Part shown: one piece after another, positions 1 to 10,949 of the stretch
How the letters are laid out: every line of letters begins with the position of its first letter
Numbering within the stretch: position 1 is the stretch's first letter
Assembly (NCBI RefSeq): GCF_000003815.2
Contig: NC_049990.1
Location: 9,623,475 to 9,687,474 of the forward strand
DNA length: 64,000 nt
Direction: 5' to 3'
Source of the DNA: Branchiostoma floridae
Taxonomy: Eukaryota > Chordata > Leptocardii > Amphioxiformes > Branchiostomatidae
The notes under the pieces: model-generated
The model's database searches: none
What the model was told of the DNA's origin: nothing
Seen by the model: only the letters and a program-made list of their open reading frames with translations
Position numbers and translations under genes: made by a program

Positions 1-2093
1 CATGGAAGATGTCGTCACTGGTACAGAAGGTGAAGAAGCTTCCCAGACAGGCGAGAGACTACCGTGTCATCCGCACCGCCTCGCTGAGTCTGGCCTGGTT
101 TTGTATGGTGAGCGGTCTGGTCTTCACAATTCAAATTTGAAAAAAAAGAGAAAGGTAGCTAGAACTTTGGCATAAAGAAGCATACGTGCACATGTTTATT
201 TCGATACGCATACGCACCCACGTACAACGATCTGCACACTTCTTTACTTTTAGGCTCATTCCCCGAGAGCGTCGCCAAAAATGAAAAGGTGTATCATTGA
301 AGTCCTATTTTGTTTTGTAAGAATTAAACAGTAGAAAAATAGCGAAAGTAAGATAGCAGCTTTAAAGCTTGGAGAGTTCGACATATAAATGTGACGTTTT
401 TTCATTTGTTTCATGAAATATTTAGTACTTTTTCAAAACTTCCGCAGAGTCTGTACGTTAGTATCGTGGGCCCCACTATGATCGACCTGAAGGACAGAAT
501 CGGTGTCGACTACGAGGAAATCTCGCGAGTTCTCGTGTCCGAAACAGTGGGATTCTTCCTGGCCACCGTGACGGGCGGCATCTTCCTGGACTTCCAGCCC
601 AAGTACGCCTACGGGGTGCTGGGGTCTGCCTTCTTTCTCGCGGGGGTGGGGACCGCGGGGACACCCTTCACCACCTCCCTCGGGGGACTGGGCTTCTTTC
701 AGCACGTGGCGGGATGGGGACACGGATTAACAAACGCCGGTATGACATAATGACTACTTGCACTCACGTGATTATGACGTCATTAGAGTCCGCCATGTTG
801 GTGGGTTACAGACGCGTGTATTAGATTAGGAATTTGGCTCCCTCTGATTCCGTTTGAATAGATTTATAAGAAAAAAATAAAGACATCCCATACAGTCCAA
901 CTTTCATTCAGAAAGCCCCTGGTGTAGTTGTTAAGATTTGGCGCTTCTGTTATCGAATAGCTGTTCAGACAGTTGCGCAAAATCTTCATGTCGATAATTC
1001 CCTTATCAGAATTCATTGTTTTCATGTTTTTAATTCATTTTTCTCTATCTATTTACCTTTTTCTTCTTTCCCAGCCGGTACAGTGGTGTGTGCGCGACTG
1101 TGGGGAGACAAGGCATCTGCACCGATGCACGCAATGCACGCTGGGTATCCCATCGGAGCCTTCATCATCCCGTTGATCGTCATCCCCTACCTGTCTCCGG
1201 ACCGCCCAGCGGCCGTCAACGGTACTACACCCCCTCCTCTCACCGTGGAAGAGGCTTGGAGACTGTCCAAGATACAGTGGCCATACGTTGGCGTGTCCGT
1301 AGCTCAGTTCATCATGTGCATCTTGTTCGTCTTTTACCAGTACCAAGAGATAGTCAGTTTTGATAAAAGCAAGACGAAGAAGGCTCCAAAATCTTTCTCT
1401 GCTTTTCTCTCTCCTGGTCGCTTCATGAAAGGAAAAGGCAAGAAAGCCCTTTTCCTACTGGGCTTGCTTTTCCTCTACTACACTTTTCTTAAGTTGAACC
1501 GGAATGCCTTCACTCAGTACATGGTGTCCTACATGGTCGAGACCAACATGTTCAGCAAGGCGGACGCCAATGTTGTCTACTCCACTTTCTGGATCAGTTA
1601 CGCCTCCATGAGGTGGGTGTCTATCGCTGCAGCAGCTTGGGTGCCCGTCCACATCATGTTATCGGTAGAAATCACAGGTCTTTTTATTTCCAGCATTGTG
1701 CTTGCCGTCTGGGGTGCGACGAATAAGACCGTATTCTGGGCCTTCACTTGTATCCTCGGTCTTTCTGTTGCCCCCATTTTTCCTGGAGGCACAGCTTGGG
1801 CGAACCGGTATCTGGACGCCTCCTCTATTGTGTTTGCTATCTGTTTAATTGGGGCATCGGTCGGTGGTACAGTTTCAAACTACCTTACTGGTTACCTGTT
1901 TGAGTATGTGGGTCCTCGGTCCATGCTGTATTTCTTCATGGGTTGCGGCTGCGCCCTCTTGCCCACGTTTGCTGTGATGCAGATCACTGTGTCTTCACTG
2001 TTTGCCGCAAAACCGTCTGCACGCCAGGACGTGGAGTTGGAGACTAGACACAACAAGGGGTTTGAGGTGGGTGATGAAGAATGTAAGCCTTAA
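1..2093 (+). CDS. MFS sugar transporter, MFSD4/NaGLT1-like, copy 1 (5' end probably outside window)
   Basis: Three coding exons: about 1-107 (phase 0, donor gtgagc), 448-739 (acceptor ccgcag, donor gtatga) and 1075-2093 (acceptor cccag, stop TAA). From the ATG at 9 they give 469 codons, close to the roughly 480 residues of sodium-dependent glucose transporter 1/MFSD4 proteins. Exon 1 ends in a hydrophobic run that continues into SIVGPTMIDL, the usual first helix and loop of this family. Exon 2 carries GGIFLDFQPKYAYG (helices 2-3), and exon 3 has HAMHAGYPIGAFI and further hydrophobic helices, with a charged cytosolic C-terminus (QDVELETRHNKGFE). Expected role is a plasma-membrane solute or sugar carrier; the substrate cannot be read from sequence. 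The reading frame stays open to the window edge, and copy 2 suggests the true start lies upstream. The 3' flank holds a (CCAA)n tract and an AATAAA at 2357. Confidence 0.85.
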
Positions 2094-2121
2094 TGCTTAT
2101 CTGAGAATGAGTTAACTATTA

Positions 2122-2346
2122 GTACCACTCAACCAGCCAGCCAATTAGCCAGTCAACCAAGCAACCAAGCAACCAAGCAACCAAGCAACCAACCAACCAA
2201 CCAACCAACCAACCAACCAACCAACCAACCAACCAACCAACCAACCAACCAACCAACCAACCAACCAACCAACTAACCAACCAACCAACCAACCAACCTG
2301 CCAGCCAGCCAGCCAGCCAGTTAGTCAGCCAAACAAACAAACAAAC
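2122..2346. repeat. (CCAA)n microsatellite downstream of MFS copy 1
   Basis: About 220 bases of nearly pure AACC/CCAA/CAAG tetramers begin about 30 bases after the transporter stop codon. The complementary (GGTT)n tract lies at the same relative place behind copy 2 (8660-8742), so the microsatellite is part of the duplicated 3' UTR. The tryptophan-rich open frame it produces on the other strand is an artefact. Confidence 0.9.
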
Positions 2347-3100
2347 GATCATAATAATAAAAGTGTTTCGAAGCCTCCTTTATATTCTTTGCAAGTATCT
2401 GGTCTTCACATCTGGAGAGTCCAACTTTTACACATGTTTAACTTTTATATCTGTTTGACATTAAAGCAATCATTTTCAAGTATACAAAACATCACAATGA
2501 TGATAAAGGACTCATAAAATCTTTACAAAATGCATAAGCCAGTCTTCCAGTCTCACACCGAAATGGCCTGGGGAATGTAAGAGATTCAGAGAAGGAATTT
2601 GGCGGTCATTATCGTGTTAGATACGCACGTTATGTTTCATCTGCCATTGTTTGGTTACAATCTGTTAGCTTTTCCAATATAACAACGTCTAAGTGAATCG
2701 TTTATAAGATGTATAATTTCTTCCTTGACCCTTAATCTCAGTTAGTTTTATCAAGGTTATTATCAAAACCTCCTTGGTTTGATACATCAAACGATGCATG
2801 GATTGTAACGGAATTTTCTCACTCCGTACTTAGCGCATATAACAGCGCTGACTTGTGTTTAGGATGAAAAGGCAGGCGGTGTTCCTGCAGTGCTCACCAA
2901 AGAGCAAAAAAGATCGGCTTGGCACTACCATCTGTCACCACGAGAACTATTCCATGGTAAACAGAAGGATCGTATTGGCAGTGTGCAAGAAGGAATGCTA
3001 CAGAACATTCTGTGTACCCATTATTTCCTAAGGCACTGATACAAATGATAACCATTGTTTTTGAGGGTGTCGGTGGGTAGTTCATTATGAGGTATTCGTG

Positions 3101-4747
3101 CTCACTGGACTGTTTGCCACATGCTGGGAAAGAGGTGTTGTGCCACAAGACCTGCGCGATGCTGTTATTGTCTCCTTATACAAAAACAAAGGGGAGAAAT
3201 CGGACTGTTCTAACTACAGGGGAGTTACACTGCTGTCAATAGCAGGGAAGATACTGGCAAGAGTTGTACTGGATAGACTTATTCCGACCATTGCTGAGGA
3301 AAACTTGCCGGAGAGTCAGTGTGGCTTTAGAGCCAATCGTGGAACGGCAGACATGATCTTTGTAATGCGCCAGATCCAGGAGAAATGCAGGGAGCAAAAC
3401 ATGGGGCTATACGCGGTATTCGTTGACTTGACAAAAGCCTTCGATACGGTGAGCAAAGACGGGCTTTGGAAGATCTTATCGAGGCTTGGATGTCCGCCTA
3501 AGCTCCTCACGATCCTGCAACAGCTGCATGAAGGTCAGATGGGTCAAGTGAAGCACAGTGGAGACCTGTCGGACCCGTTCCCAATCGCTAACGGAGTCAA
3601 GCAAGGATGCGTCCTTGCCCCAACTCTCTTTGCCATCTTCTTTAGTATGATGCTAAGAGAAGCCAAAGAGGACATCACAGATGGGATCTATGTCAGGTTT
3701 AGAACTGATGGAAGTGTCTTCAATCTCAAGAGACTTCTAGCCCGCACGAAGACATTGGAAGAGCTGATTCTGGACTTGCTGTTTGCAGATGATTGCGCAC
3801 TTCTGGCTCACACAGAGGAAGCCCTACAATCAGTCGTCAACCACTTCGCAGCAGCATGTAAGGCTTTTGGTCTCACCATCAGCCTCAGGAAAACGGAGGT
3901 GATGTACCAGAAGCCACCACGCGGATCCTACACCCCTCCACATATATGTATCGATGGACAGTCCCTGAACGTAGCAGAGCACTTCACATACCTGGGAAGC
4001 GTCATCTCCAATGATGCTACAGTGAGCAAGGATGTGGACAGTCGTCTTGGCAAAGCCAGCAGCTCGTTCGGACGTCTTCAGAAGCGTGTCTGGAAGAACC
4101 ACTCACTACAACTGTCAACAAAGATCCAGGTGTACAAAGCAGTAGTCGTAACCACACTCCTGTACGGCGCAGAGGCCTGGGTCTTGTACCGGAAGCAGGT
4201 GAAACTTCTGGAACGCTTCCACCAGCGTTGCCTGCGGTGCATCATGGGCATTACGTGGAAAGACTATGTAACGAACAACGAAGTCTTAGGGAGAGCTAAT
4301 CTTCCAAGCGTAGAGACAATGCTGATGGCAAAGCAGCTACGCTGGGCTGGCCATCTGTCACGAATGGAGGACTCCAGAATGCCCAAAGCTGTCTTCTACG
4401 GAGAGCTGTGTCAGGGCAAGCGTGACAGAGGAGCGCCCAGGAAACGCTATAAGGACCAACTGAAACACCAACTCAGCTCAGCGGACATTCCAGTCAGGAA
4501 ATGGGAAAGTATTGCCAAAGACAGAAAAGCCTGGAAAGCTGCATGCAAGAGAGGAGCTGAAAGCTTCGAGGCAGCTCGAAGAGAGAGAGCAGAGGAGAGG
4601 AGAAGACGAAGGAAAGCTGTGGCCGACCAGCCTCCATCTGCACAGGGCTTCATTTGCCCATCCTGCACCAGGAGGTGCGGGTCGAGGATTGGACTACATA
4701 GCCACATGAGAGCGTGCAGGGGAGACCGAGGACTACCTTCCCAATGA
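3101..4747 (+). CDS. LINE reverse transcriptase, C-terminal part of ORF2 (truncated at 5' end)
   Basis: An uninterrupted frame of about 548 codons without its own start codon; the few residues before 3101 come from flanking DNA. RT fingers and palm are clear: SLYKNKG, NYRGVTLLSIAGKI, ESQCGFR, FVDLTKAFDTV (catalytic Asp), NGVKQGCVLAPTLF, and the catalytic FADD box at about residue 229. These are followed by YLGSVIS, TLLYGAEAW, the thumb, a basic Arg/Glu-rich linker (RRERAEERRRRRK) and a C-terminal zinc-finger-like CPSCTRRCGSRIGLHSH. Being intact over its length suggests a young insertion. It has no promoter or endonuclease and is presumably not mobile by itself. Confidence 0.9.
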   Translation, partial: LTGLFATCWERGVVPQDLRDAVIVSLYKNKGEKSDCSNYRGVTLLSIAGKILARVVLDRLIPTIAEENLPESQCGFRANRGTADMIFVMRQIQEKCREQNMGLYAVFVDLTKAFDTVSKDGLWKILSRLGCPPKLLTILQQLHEGQMGQVKHSGDLSDPFPIANGVKQGCVLAPTLFAIFFSMMLREAKEDITDGIYVRFRTDGSVFNLKRLLARTKTLEELILDLLFADDCALLAHTEEALQSVVNHFAAACKAFGLTISLRKTEVMYQKPPRGSYTPPHICIDGQSLNVAEHFTYLGSVISNDATVSKDVDSRLGKASSSFGRLQKRVWKNHSLQLSTKIQVYKAVVVTTLLYGAEAWVLYRKQVKLLERFHQRCLRCIMGITWKDYVTNNEVLGRANLPSVETMLMAKQLRWAGHLSRMEDSRMPKAVFYGELCQGKRDRGAPRKRYKDQLKHQLSSADIPVRKWESIAKDRKAWKAACKRGAESFEAARRERAEERRRRRKAVADQPPSAQGFICPSCTRRCGSRIGLHSHMRACRGDRGLPSQ

Positions 4748-4773
4748 TCTTCGGACACGAAGAAGCAGCCATC
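3101..4773 (+). mobile_element. 5'-truncated non-LTR retrotransposon flanked by a 7-bp target-site duplication
   Basis: The element is flanked by attcgtg at 3094-3100 and at 4774-4780. The paralogous segment carries the unfilled site at 16337-16343, where the flanks join directly. Inside is a reverse-transcriptase frame and a very short 3' part (26 bases after the stop) with a small hairpin (tcttcgg...). The endonuclease region that precedes RT in such elements is missing, as expected for incomplete target-primed reverse transcription. The clade (RTE-like or a related LINE group) is uncertain from reading alone. Confidence 0.9.
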
Positions 4774-5756
4774 ATTCGTGCCACGTATAGCAAGGACCCC
4801 CTTGCTTATGGATTGAATAAAAACACTTGATGTCAATGATGATCCTTGATGATTTGATATTTGTGGTCGCCTGAAAATGTGTACTCTTTGTAAAACTCAA
4901 AACAACGATTAACATCGGAATTTCTGGATAGGCTCGTCATCGCAAGTCGATACTATGAAGACAACTTCTATCCTTTCTTGTGTTCAGCAAATGAAACCAA
5001 GTCCCCGGTCAAATCGTATTTGCCCTACGCCCCACGTGCCCGTTGGAATCGCATATTTCACACTACCGTAGGGTCACCTAGGTAATCCTCACTCCACGGG
5101 AATCCTTACTCCCGCTCACAAAACAAGATCGTTTGGTGAAGAGAGTGCCGGAGAGAGGACATTTAGGTAAATAAGAGGAAGGAAGCGCTGTTGAGAGTAT
5201 TTTTTCGTGTTAGAGGGAGTCAGTATTTCTGAGGAGAGTTGAGGATGTCTATGTCGCCATTTTGTGATGTCACAACGTGGGAGGAGTTTAGACCATTTCA
5301 GGTACGGTAGACAGCGGGTACAGACGCAGAATTTGAATATGGCCTTGAGGGCTGAACCAAAACTCCCAAATGTACCCCCCTCCCCACAGAGCTCTCAGAC
5401 GATGGCCAGTCAAATACAGACGGTTTAAGACGTAAATAAACTTTTTCTACAAGATCAACCCCTTGTATTTCTCCTCATAAGTTTTTAGGTTAGACGGATT
5501 TGATGATCTGCAGAAAATGGTTTAAAGACCAGCATATTTTTCTTTTTCTCGTCATTATTATGCAACACAGCAATAACGATACGATACTGTAGCACGTCGT
5601 ATTACTGTTTTCAAACTTAATCAGAAAAGTGCTAAATGGTTATTGGATATCGTTTACTAGTACCATGTCCGTCAATCATTCAGAGATCCGGACCCAACTA
5701 TTCATCAGGAGGGGCGAACTGGTTGCTGCGCAACTGGAGGGACAAAAAAGGAGCAG

Positions 5757-6860
5757 GAGATCTGGAGCTACTCCAGCAAACCCCTCGGTAAAGCCCTGCT
5801 GCGGTCCGTGGCTGCGGACGGACAGACGAGTCAGCATGCCGTCACCATGTTCACGGAGATTCTCATCTACACCGCCAGGAAATCTCTGAAGGATGTGGCG
5901 GGAGACACGCGACTAGTGGAACATATCTTCAGACAAGCTATGAAACGGGTACGGAGGATGCATCTAGGGTGTTCTACGTATACTTAGCTAAATTGGCCAT
6001 TTGACCTTCCATTGTTTTCTCATCAATGTATAAAGAAAGAAAGAATGGAACCGTTACTGATCTGTAGTTATTAGAAAATATTTTTTCTCATCTGATTAGA
6101 AAATAATTTTCTAATAACTAATTAGTAGATATCAAGATGTGCGAACGTGAGTTTGCAGCTTTCATCATTATGCACATGAAAGACATAGTTTCATTGCAGT
6201 GGTATGTACCAAAGTGCTGTATTTTTTCGTAGAAAAAACATTAGGAGCAACAAAGCTTGACGACGTCATCCAAAATCATTGAACACTTTCATTCTATCAA
6301 TATTCGTTACGACTCCATTCTTTCTTAATTCATTGATGAGAAAACAATGGAATGTCAAAATGTCAATTTAGCCAGGTCACACCTAGCAACAACCCGACTC
6401 TCTCCAGACTATGCGCTTTAGAGTCAGTCGTGAGAAACTTGGTCAACTGTGGTAGGTTGGTTGCCTACTAGACTTAAAAGAATCTTTAAAAGTCGTCTGT
6501 GTCAGCCGAATATAAATTTCACAAATCAGAGCCAGAAAAAAAAATCTCCTTACATTCAAACTGGAGCTCAAATAATATGAATTCCAGGCTAACCCTAACC
6601 TAGAGCCAGCTATGGTTGGGAAGTGGTCGGGACAAAGTCGTGGTAGAGTCCATGTCTGACAGGGGTTTTCATGCATATTCTCCTGCTGGAACCTTATACT
6701 TATCAGCCAAGAGAATTTAGCTCAGTCCACGTATTCTGTATTTCTGATGTTGGACCTTTCCACATGTAAAAATTTAACGTTACATCTTTTAATCGCAGGA
6801 ATGTCTCCAAGATGAGCTGTACTGACAACTCGTCAAACAGCTGATAAACAACAAAAAGCG
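5757..6860 (+). pseudogene. MyTH4-domain gene fragment (two exons, premature stop)
   Basis: Two exons match the first two recognised exons of the intact MyTH4-FERM gene at 17149: 5757-5948 (donor gtacgg) and 6799-6860 (acceptor cgcag, donor gtgagt). The first still encodes WSYSSKPLGKALLRSV... and RLVEHIFRQAMKR. In the second, the codon after LQDELY is TGA (6823-6825), where the intact copy has TGC. The third exon is absent because homology stops where it would begin (about 7175). This is a non-functional remnant created by segmental duplication. Confidence 0.8.
5987..6372. mobile_element. Foldback MITE with about 65-bp inverted ends
   Basis: The left end begins gctaaattggccatttgacc and continues through ccattgttttctcatcaatg to an aagaaagaatgga stretch. 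The right end (about 6308-6372) is its inverse, with cattgatgagaaaacaatgg and a final tttagc. The 386-base element is absent from the paralogous intron (17341-17639), so it inserted into this copy after the duplication or was lost from the other. No coding capacity. Superfamily undetermined because the target-site duplication is not clear. Confidence 0.7.
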
Positions 6861-7294
6861 GTGAGTATTCGTATACATTTGTATATACTAACAATATGTC
6901 ATTTGATGCTATGCTTTTTTTAAAGGAGTTTAAAGGCCATTGACTACGCCCACTGTGGCAGCATCTCTTCTCCCTAAGTCAGAAACATCGAGCTTCGGCA
7001 AGTTCGAATAGCTGACCCAATAGGTGTGTCAGGGGTTACGAAGGCTGCTCGGTAAAACTCACTACCCCATGGTTATGCTTGATATGCAACCATGAATATA
7101 AAGAGCTTATTTGAGCGTACCATTTAAAAATTGTGTCCTGCAAAACTATCCTCACCTGCAGTTCTAATGAAGATTAAACATTAAATAAAAAGTTTTTCTT
7201 TTTTAACCTCTGAATAGATAGAAATAAAAGTCACTGAAGAAACTTACCATTACATCCATAAAGTCACAATTTAGGGAAATTTAAAAATAAAGCT

Positions 7295-7365
7295 GCGTTG
7301 GCCGGGAATCGAACCCGGATCTACTGCTTGGAAGGCAACAATGCTGACCATTACACCACCAACGC
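7295..7365 (-). tRNA. tRNA-Gly (anticodon TCC)
   Basis: On the minus strand the 71 bases fold as a cloverleaf. The acceptor GCGTTGG pairs with CCAACGC, there is an A box TGGTGTAATGG in the D arm, an anticodon loop CTTCCAA (TCC, glycine), and a T arm and B box GGGTTCGATTCCC. It matches the usual animal tRNA-Gly-TCC pattern closely. A short T-rich stretch follows on the minus strand (tttatttttaa), suitable as a pol III terminator. It sits between the end of duplicated segment B and the orphan first-exon fragment of the MFS gene. Confidence 0.95.
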
Positions 7366-7529
7366 CTTGCGTACTTTTGCGTCTGACTTAGTAACGAACG
7401 TGAATAAACACTAATCGGATATCAGTGATGGATATGTATGTAGATGTTCAGATATGTTATGGATTCCTTGTCGGACCCGCCTGTATCCACCAAAATACAC
7501 TGTCTGTATCTGCCAGGAGCCAGTTCTCT

Positions 7530-7611
7530 TCGATGACACCCCGGGCATCTTTCGTGCTTCTAGAGAAATCCTGTCACCCACTGAGACTTCAGGGCTCTCA
7601 GCGGCTGCCAT
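7530..7611 (-). pseudogene. Orphan first-exon fragment of the MFS transporter
   Basis: Reading minus from the ATG at 7611, the frame gives MAAAESPEVSVGDRISLEA and then RKMPGVSS, the N-terminus implied by copy 2. It then diverges into unrelated sequence where LIQKVKNLP should follow. The 5' flanking DNA (7612 to about 8470) matches 11005 to about 11590, the upstream region of copy 2. Only the promoter and start of a former fourth copy survive. The longer open frame that continues to 7411 is not supported by homology. Confidence 0.7.
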
Positions 7612-8470
7612 CGCGATGCTTATAGCTTGACACGGTGGTCAAAAGACAAAACGGCCCCCAAAAGTCCTAACTCGCAAACCATGCAAATCATGCATATTGA
7701 GGAAATGCATATCAATCATGCTTAGAGCTTGAGCCGATCCAATTAAAATGTAAGATCCAGAAAATTATGCGGACGGATCTGTTCTCTGTGGATTGATAGG
7801 AAATATGAAGTGTCAAGAATCTAGAAAGTTTCATTAAACGACTTTTGCAACAAAGTAAATTCAAATACTGTATAGTTTTGCGAATTGTTTATCAGAATAT
7901 TCTGATGCTCACAAAAGGGAGTAGGTTCCAGCATAGTAAACGCATGGCATGACAATCAATAGTAAGAACGATGACAGCGATTAACATTAATTGATTAATG
8001 ATTACAATGTCAGCAACATGATCTAGAATATCATGGTACCATTTGTTCATGTTATTCAACTCTCTTTATTGCAATTTCTTTATGAATCTTCAGAGCGGTC
8101 CCTGCAGTTTACTTATCTGATTTCGAATGGAGCCCTTATAAAATCAGAACAAATCAAGATGCTACACAAAAACATTACTAAAATAGGATTGATTCATGTT
8201 AGAAAGGGGCAATTTAAATTTACGGCCACAAAATGTCGATCATTTCCACATGAGAATCATCAGTAACATTTTAGTTTGCTGTAAAACCGCTACTACCGGT
8301 AGTAAATTATCATCATCATCATCAGTCATACTGCGAGTTGAAGCATGTACAAAGTACAGATTGAAACAAAGTTCCTGATTGTAATACTCGGTTAAGTCAA
8401 CGGTCGATAATCCTCACCCTCAGGACATTGCCGACGCCATTTTTGAACGCGTCTGGTACAAACATACAGC
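7612..8470 (-). repeat. Duplicated upstream region of the MFS gene (partner of 11005-11590)
   Basis: The two regions share ttatagcttga at the start codon side, the aaaattatgcggacggatct block, cattaattgattaatgatta, the ATC/CAT microsatellite before the aagcatgtacaaagt block, and the aagtcaacggtcgataatc block. It presumably carries the promoter of the ancestral transporter gene. No clear TATA box was identified, and no coding sequence is seen. Confidence 0.7.
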
Positions 8471-8659
8471 ATATAGTTTTGTTGGTTGTTTGGTTAGTGG
8501 TTTGGATCATCATTCGTAGCTTGGGAAAATGACAGCTCAGAGACGACGGTATTCTGCCGGTTTCGACTTTAATTTGTCTTTCTCAAGAATCTTGTTTGGT
8601 TAGTGGTTTGGTTAGTTGTTTGTTTGTTTGTTGTTTGGTTGGTTGGTTGATTGGTTGAC

Positions 8660-8742
8660 CGATTGGCTGTTTGGTTGAATGGTTGGTTGGTTGGTTGGTT
8701 GGTTGGTTGGTTGGTTGGTTGGTTGGTTGGTTGGTTGGTTGG
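8660..8742. repeat. (GGTT)n microsatellite downstream of MFS copy 2
   Basis: Pure GGTT tetramers from about 8683 follow an imperfect GTTT/GGTT lead-in from about 8480. The tract is the reverse complement of the (CCAA)n tract behind copy 1 and lies 34 bases beyond the stop codon of copy 2, so both belong to the same ancestral 3' UTR. Confidence 0.9.
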
Positions 8743-8775
8743 TACTTAATGGTTCACATCATTCTCATGGAAGTA

Positions 8776-10903
8776 TCAAGTCTTACATTCCGCATCATCC
8801 ATCTCAAACCCCTTGTTGTGTCTAGTCTCCAACTCCACGTCCTGGTGTGCAGACGGTTTTGTGGCAAACCGCGAAGACACAGTAATCTGCATCACAACAA
8901 ACGTAGGCAAGAGGGCGCAGCCGCAACCCATGAAGAAATACAGCATGGACCGAGGACCCACATACTCAAACAGGTAACCAGTAAGATAGTTGGAAGCCGT
9001 GCCTCCTACCGATGCCCCAACCACACAGATAGCAAACACAATAGAGGAGGCGTCCAGATACTGGTTCGCCCAAGCGGTGCCTCCAGGAAAAATGGGGGCA
9101 ACAGAAAGACCGAGGATACAAGTGAAGACCCAGAATACGGTCTTATTCGTCGCACCCCAGACGGCAAGCACAATTCCGGAGATGAAAACACCGGTGATTT
9201 CCACAGACAACATGATGTGGACGGGCACCCAAGCTGCTGCAGCGATAGACACCCACCGCATGGAGGCGTAACTGATCCAGAAGGTGGAGTAGACAACACT
9301 GGCGTCCGGCTTGCTGAACATGTTGGTCTCCACTAGGGCTGGGTACCGGTACAGAAAATTCAGGTCCAGGTCCGGTTCAGGAAGAGCGTAGTAGAGGAAA
9401 AGTAAAACCAGCAAGAAAATTGCTTTCTTGCCTTTTCCTTTCATGAAGCGACCAGGAGAGAGAAAAGCAGAGAAAGATTTTGGGGCCTTGTTCGTCTTAC
9501 TGCTATCATCACTCAAAAACTCCTTGTACTGGTAAAAGACGAACAAGGTGCACATGATGAACTGAGCTACGGACACGCCAACGTATGGCCACTGTATCTT
9601 GGACAGTCTCCAAGCCTCTTCCACGGTGAGAGGAGGGGGTGTAGTACCGTTGACGGCCGCTGGGCGGTCCGGAGACAGGTAGGGGATGACGATCAGCGGG
9701 ATGATGAAGGCTCCGATGGGATACCCAGCGTGCATTGCGTGCATAGGTGCAGATGCCTTGTCTCCCCACAGTCGCGCACACACCACTGTACCGGCTGGGA
9801 AAGAAGAAAAATCCATAGGTAGGTAAATAAATAAATAAATAAATAGAAAAATGAATTAAAAACATAAAAGCAGTGACTTCTAATAAGGGAATTATCGACA
9901 TAAATATTTTGCGCAACTGCCTGAACAGTTATTTCATAGCAGAAGCGCCAAATCCTAACCACGAGACCAGTGGGATTTCGGAATGAAAGTTGAACTGTAT
10001 GGGATATCTTTATTTAAACGGAATCAGAAGGAACCAAATAGCTATTATATCTAATGCACGCGTCTGTAACCCACCAACATGGCGGACTCTAATGACGTCA
10101 TAATCACGTGCGTGCAAATAGTCATTACGTCATACCGGCGTCAGTGAATCCGTGTCCCCATCCGGCCAGGTGCTGAAGGAAGCCCAGTCCCCCGAGGGAG
10201 GTGGTGAAGGGTGTCCCCGCGGTCCCCACCCCCGCGAGAAAGAAGGCAGACCCCAGCACCCCGTAGGCGTACTTGGGCTGGAAGTCCAGGAAGATGCCGC
10301 AGGTCACGGTGGCCAGGAAGTACCCCACGGTGTGAGACACGAGAACTCGCGAGATTTCCTCGTAGTCAACACCGATTCTGTCTTTCAGGTCGATCATAGT
10401 AGGTCCGACAATGCGGAAGTACAGACCCTGCGGAAGTTTAAAAGAAGCTCTTTTACAATAAAGGGTTTGAATAATTACAAAAGTGTTTAAATAAATACAT
10501 CGATTAAAGAAAAGGAAAGCATTTATGGCATACCAGCAAGCGTCAAAGATTCTTACTGATATCTATAACGTTATAGCTGCATTTCATTTCTGCAAATATA
10601 GCAAAGTACGAAGATAAGACTTCAGTAATGTACCTTATGGATGATTTGTAAACGGCGTCACCACTTGTACAAAGAAGCGTCTCAAAATAACCATGCTGTT
10701 GAAAAGGAATCGTCTTTGACATACCCTTTTATTTTCTTATACTCCAATCAAGTTTGAAAATGAATACTAGACCTCATTATCAAAGAACATCTCACCATAC
10801 CAAACCAGGCCAGACTCAGTGAGGCGGTGCGGATGACCCGGTAGTCTCTGGCCTGTTTGGGGAGATTCTTCACTTTCTGGATGAGTGATGACACCCCGGG
10901 CAT
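8776..10903 (-). CDS. MFS sugar transporter, MFSD4/NaGLT1-like, copy 2
   Basis: Minus-strand exons are 10903-10796 (donor gtgaga), 10427-10136 (acceptor ccgcag, donor gtatga) and 9794-8776 (acceptor cccag, stop TGA). Exons 2 and 3 have exactly the same lengths as in copy 1 (292 and 1019 bases). Starting at the ATG of MPGVSSLIQKV the product has 472 residues. The start is a choice: an upstream ATG at 11004 (MAAAESPEVS...) would be the natural one but is thrown out of frame by a 38/39-bp tandem duplication at 10873-10949. The protein is almost identical to copy 1 except for a 60-base tract (about 9330-9390) where a helix segment is replaced by unrelated residues (PEPDLDLNFLYRYPAL). Either still a working transporter or a gene recently damaged. 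Confidence 0.8.
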
Positions 10904-10949
10904 CTTCCGTGCTTTCTGGATGAGTGATGACCCCCGGGCATCTTCCGTG
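10873..10949. repeat. Tandem duplication (39 + 38 bp) in the first coding exon of MFS copy 2
   Basis: Two adjacent units run from ctttctggatgagtgatg to catcttccgtg at 10873-10911 and 10912-10949. They differ by one base of length and one local change (acaccccggg against acccccggg). The orphan fragment at 7530 and the left-edge copy carry one unit. The extra unit shifts the frame between the upstream ATG (11004) and the conserved exon. Confidence 0.85.

Larger units (their letters stand above)
2490..7175. repeat. Segmental duplication, left copy (B)
   Basis: This stretch matches 14429-17864 in the same orientation over several blocks: 2490-2860 with 14429-14807, 2862-3100 with 16092-16343, 4774-5980 with 16337-17350, and 6555-7175 with 17395-17864. 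Differences from copy A are the retrotransposon (3101-4773), a foldback element (5987-6372), roughly 170 bases near 5330-5500 and about 150 bases near 6910-7070. Homology ends abruptly inside an exon, at the bases aligned with 17864. Stretches without a coding call here (2490-3100, 4774-5650, 6870-7290) are AT-rich noncoding sequence with nothing else recognisable. Confidence 0.85.

Noticed and set aside
433-723. Antisense frames over MFS exon 2 (and 10152-10490 over copy 2)
   Set aside because: Shadows of conserved transporter exons; no independent homology or splice sites.
2119-2352. Open frame encoding a Trp/Leu/Val/Gly repeat protein on the minus strand
   Set aside because: It is the translation of the (CCAA)n microsatellite; the same happens at 8671 with (GGTT)n.
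8671-9336. 221-codon + strand open frame
   Set aside because: It runs antisense through MFS exon 3 after a microsatellite; codon content follows from the transporter on the other strand.
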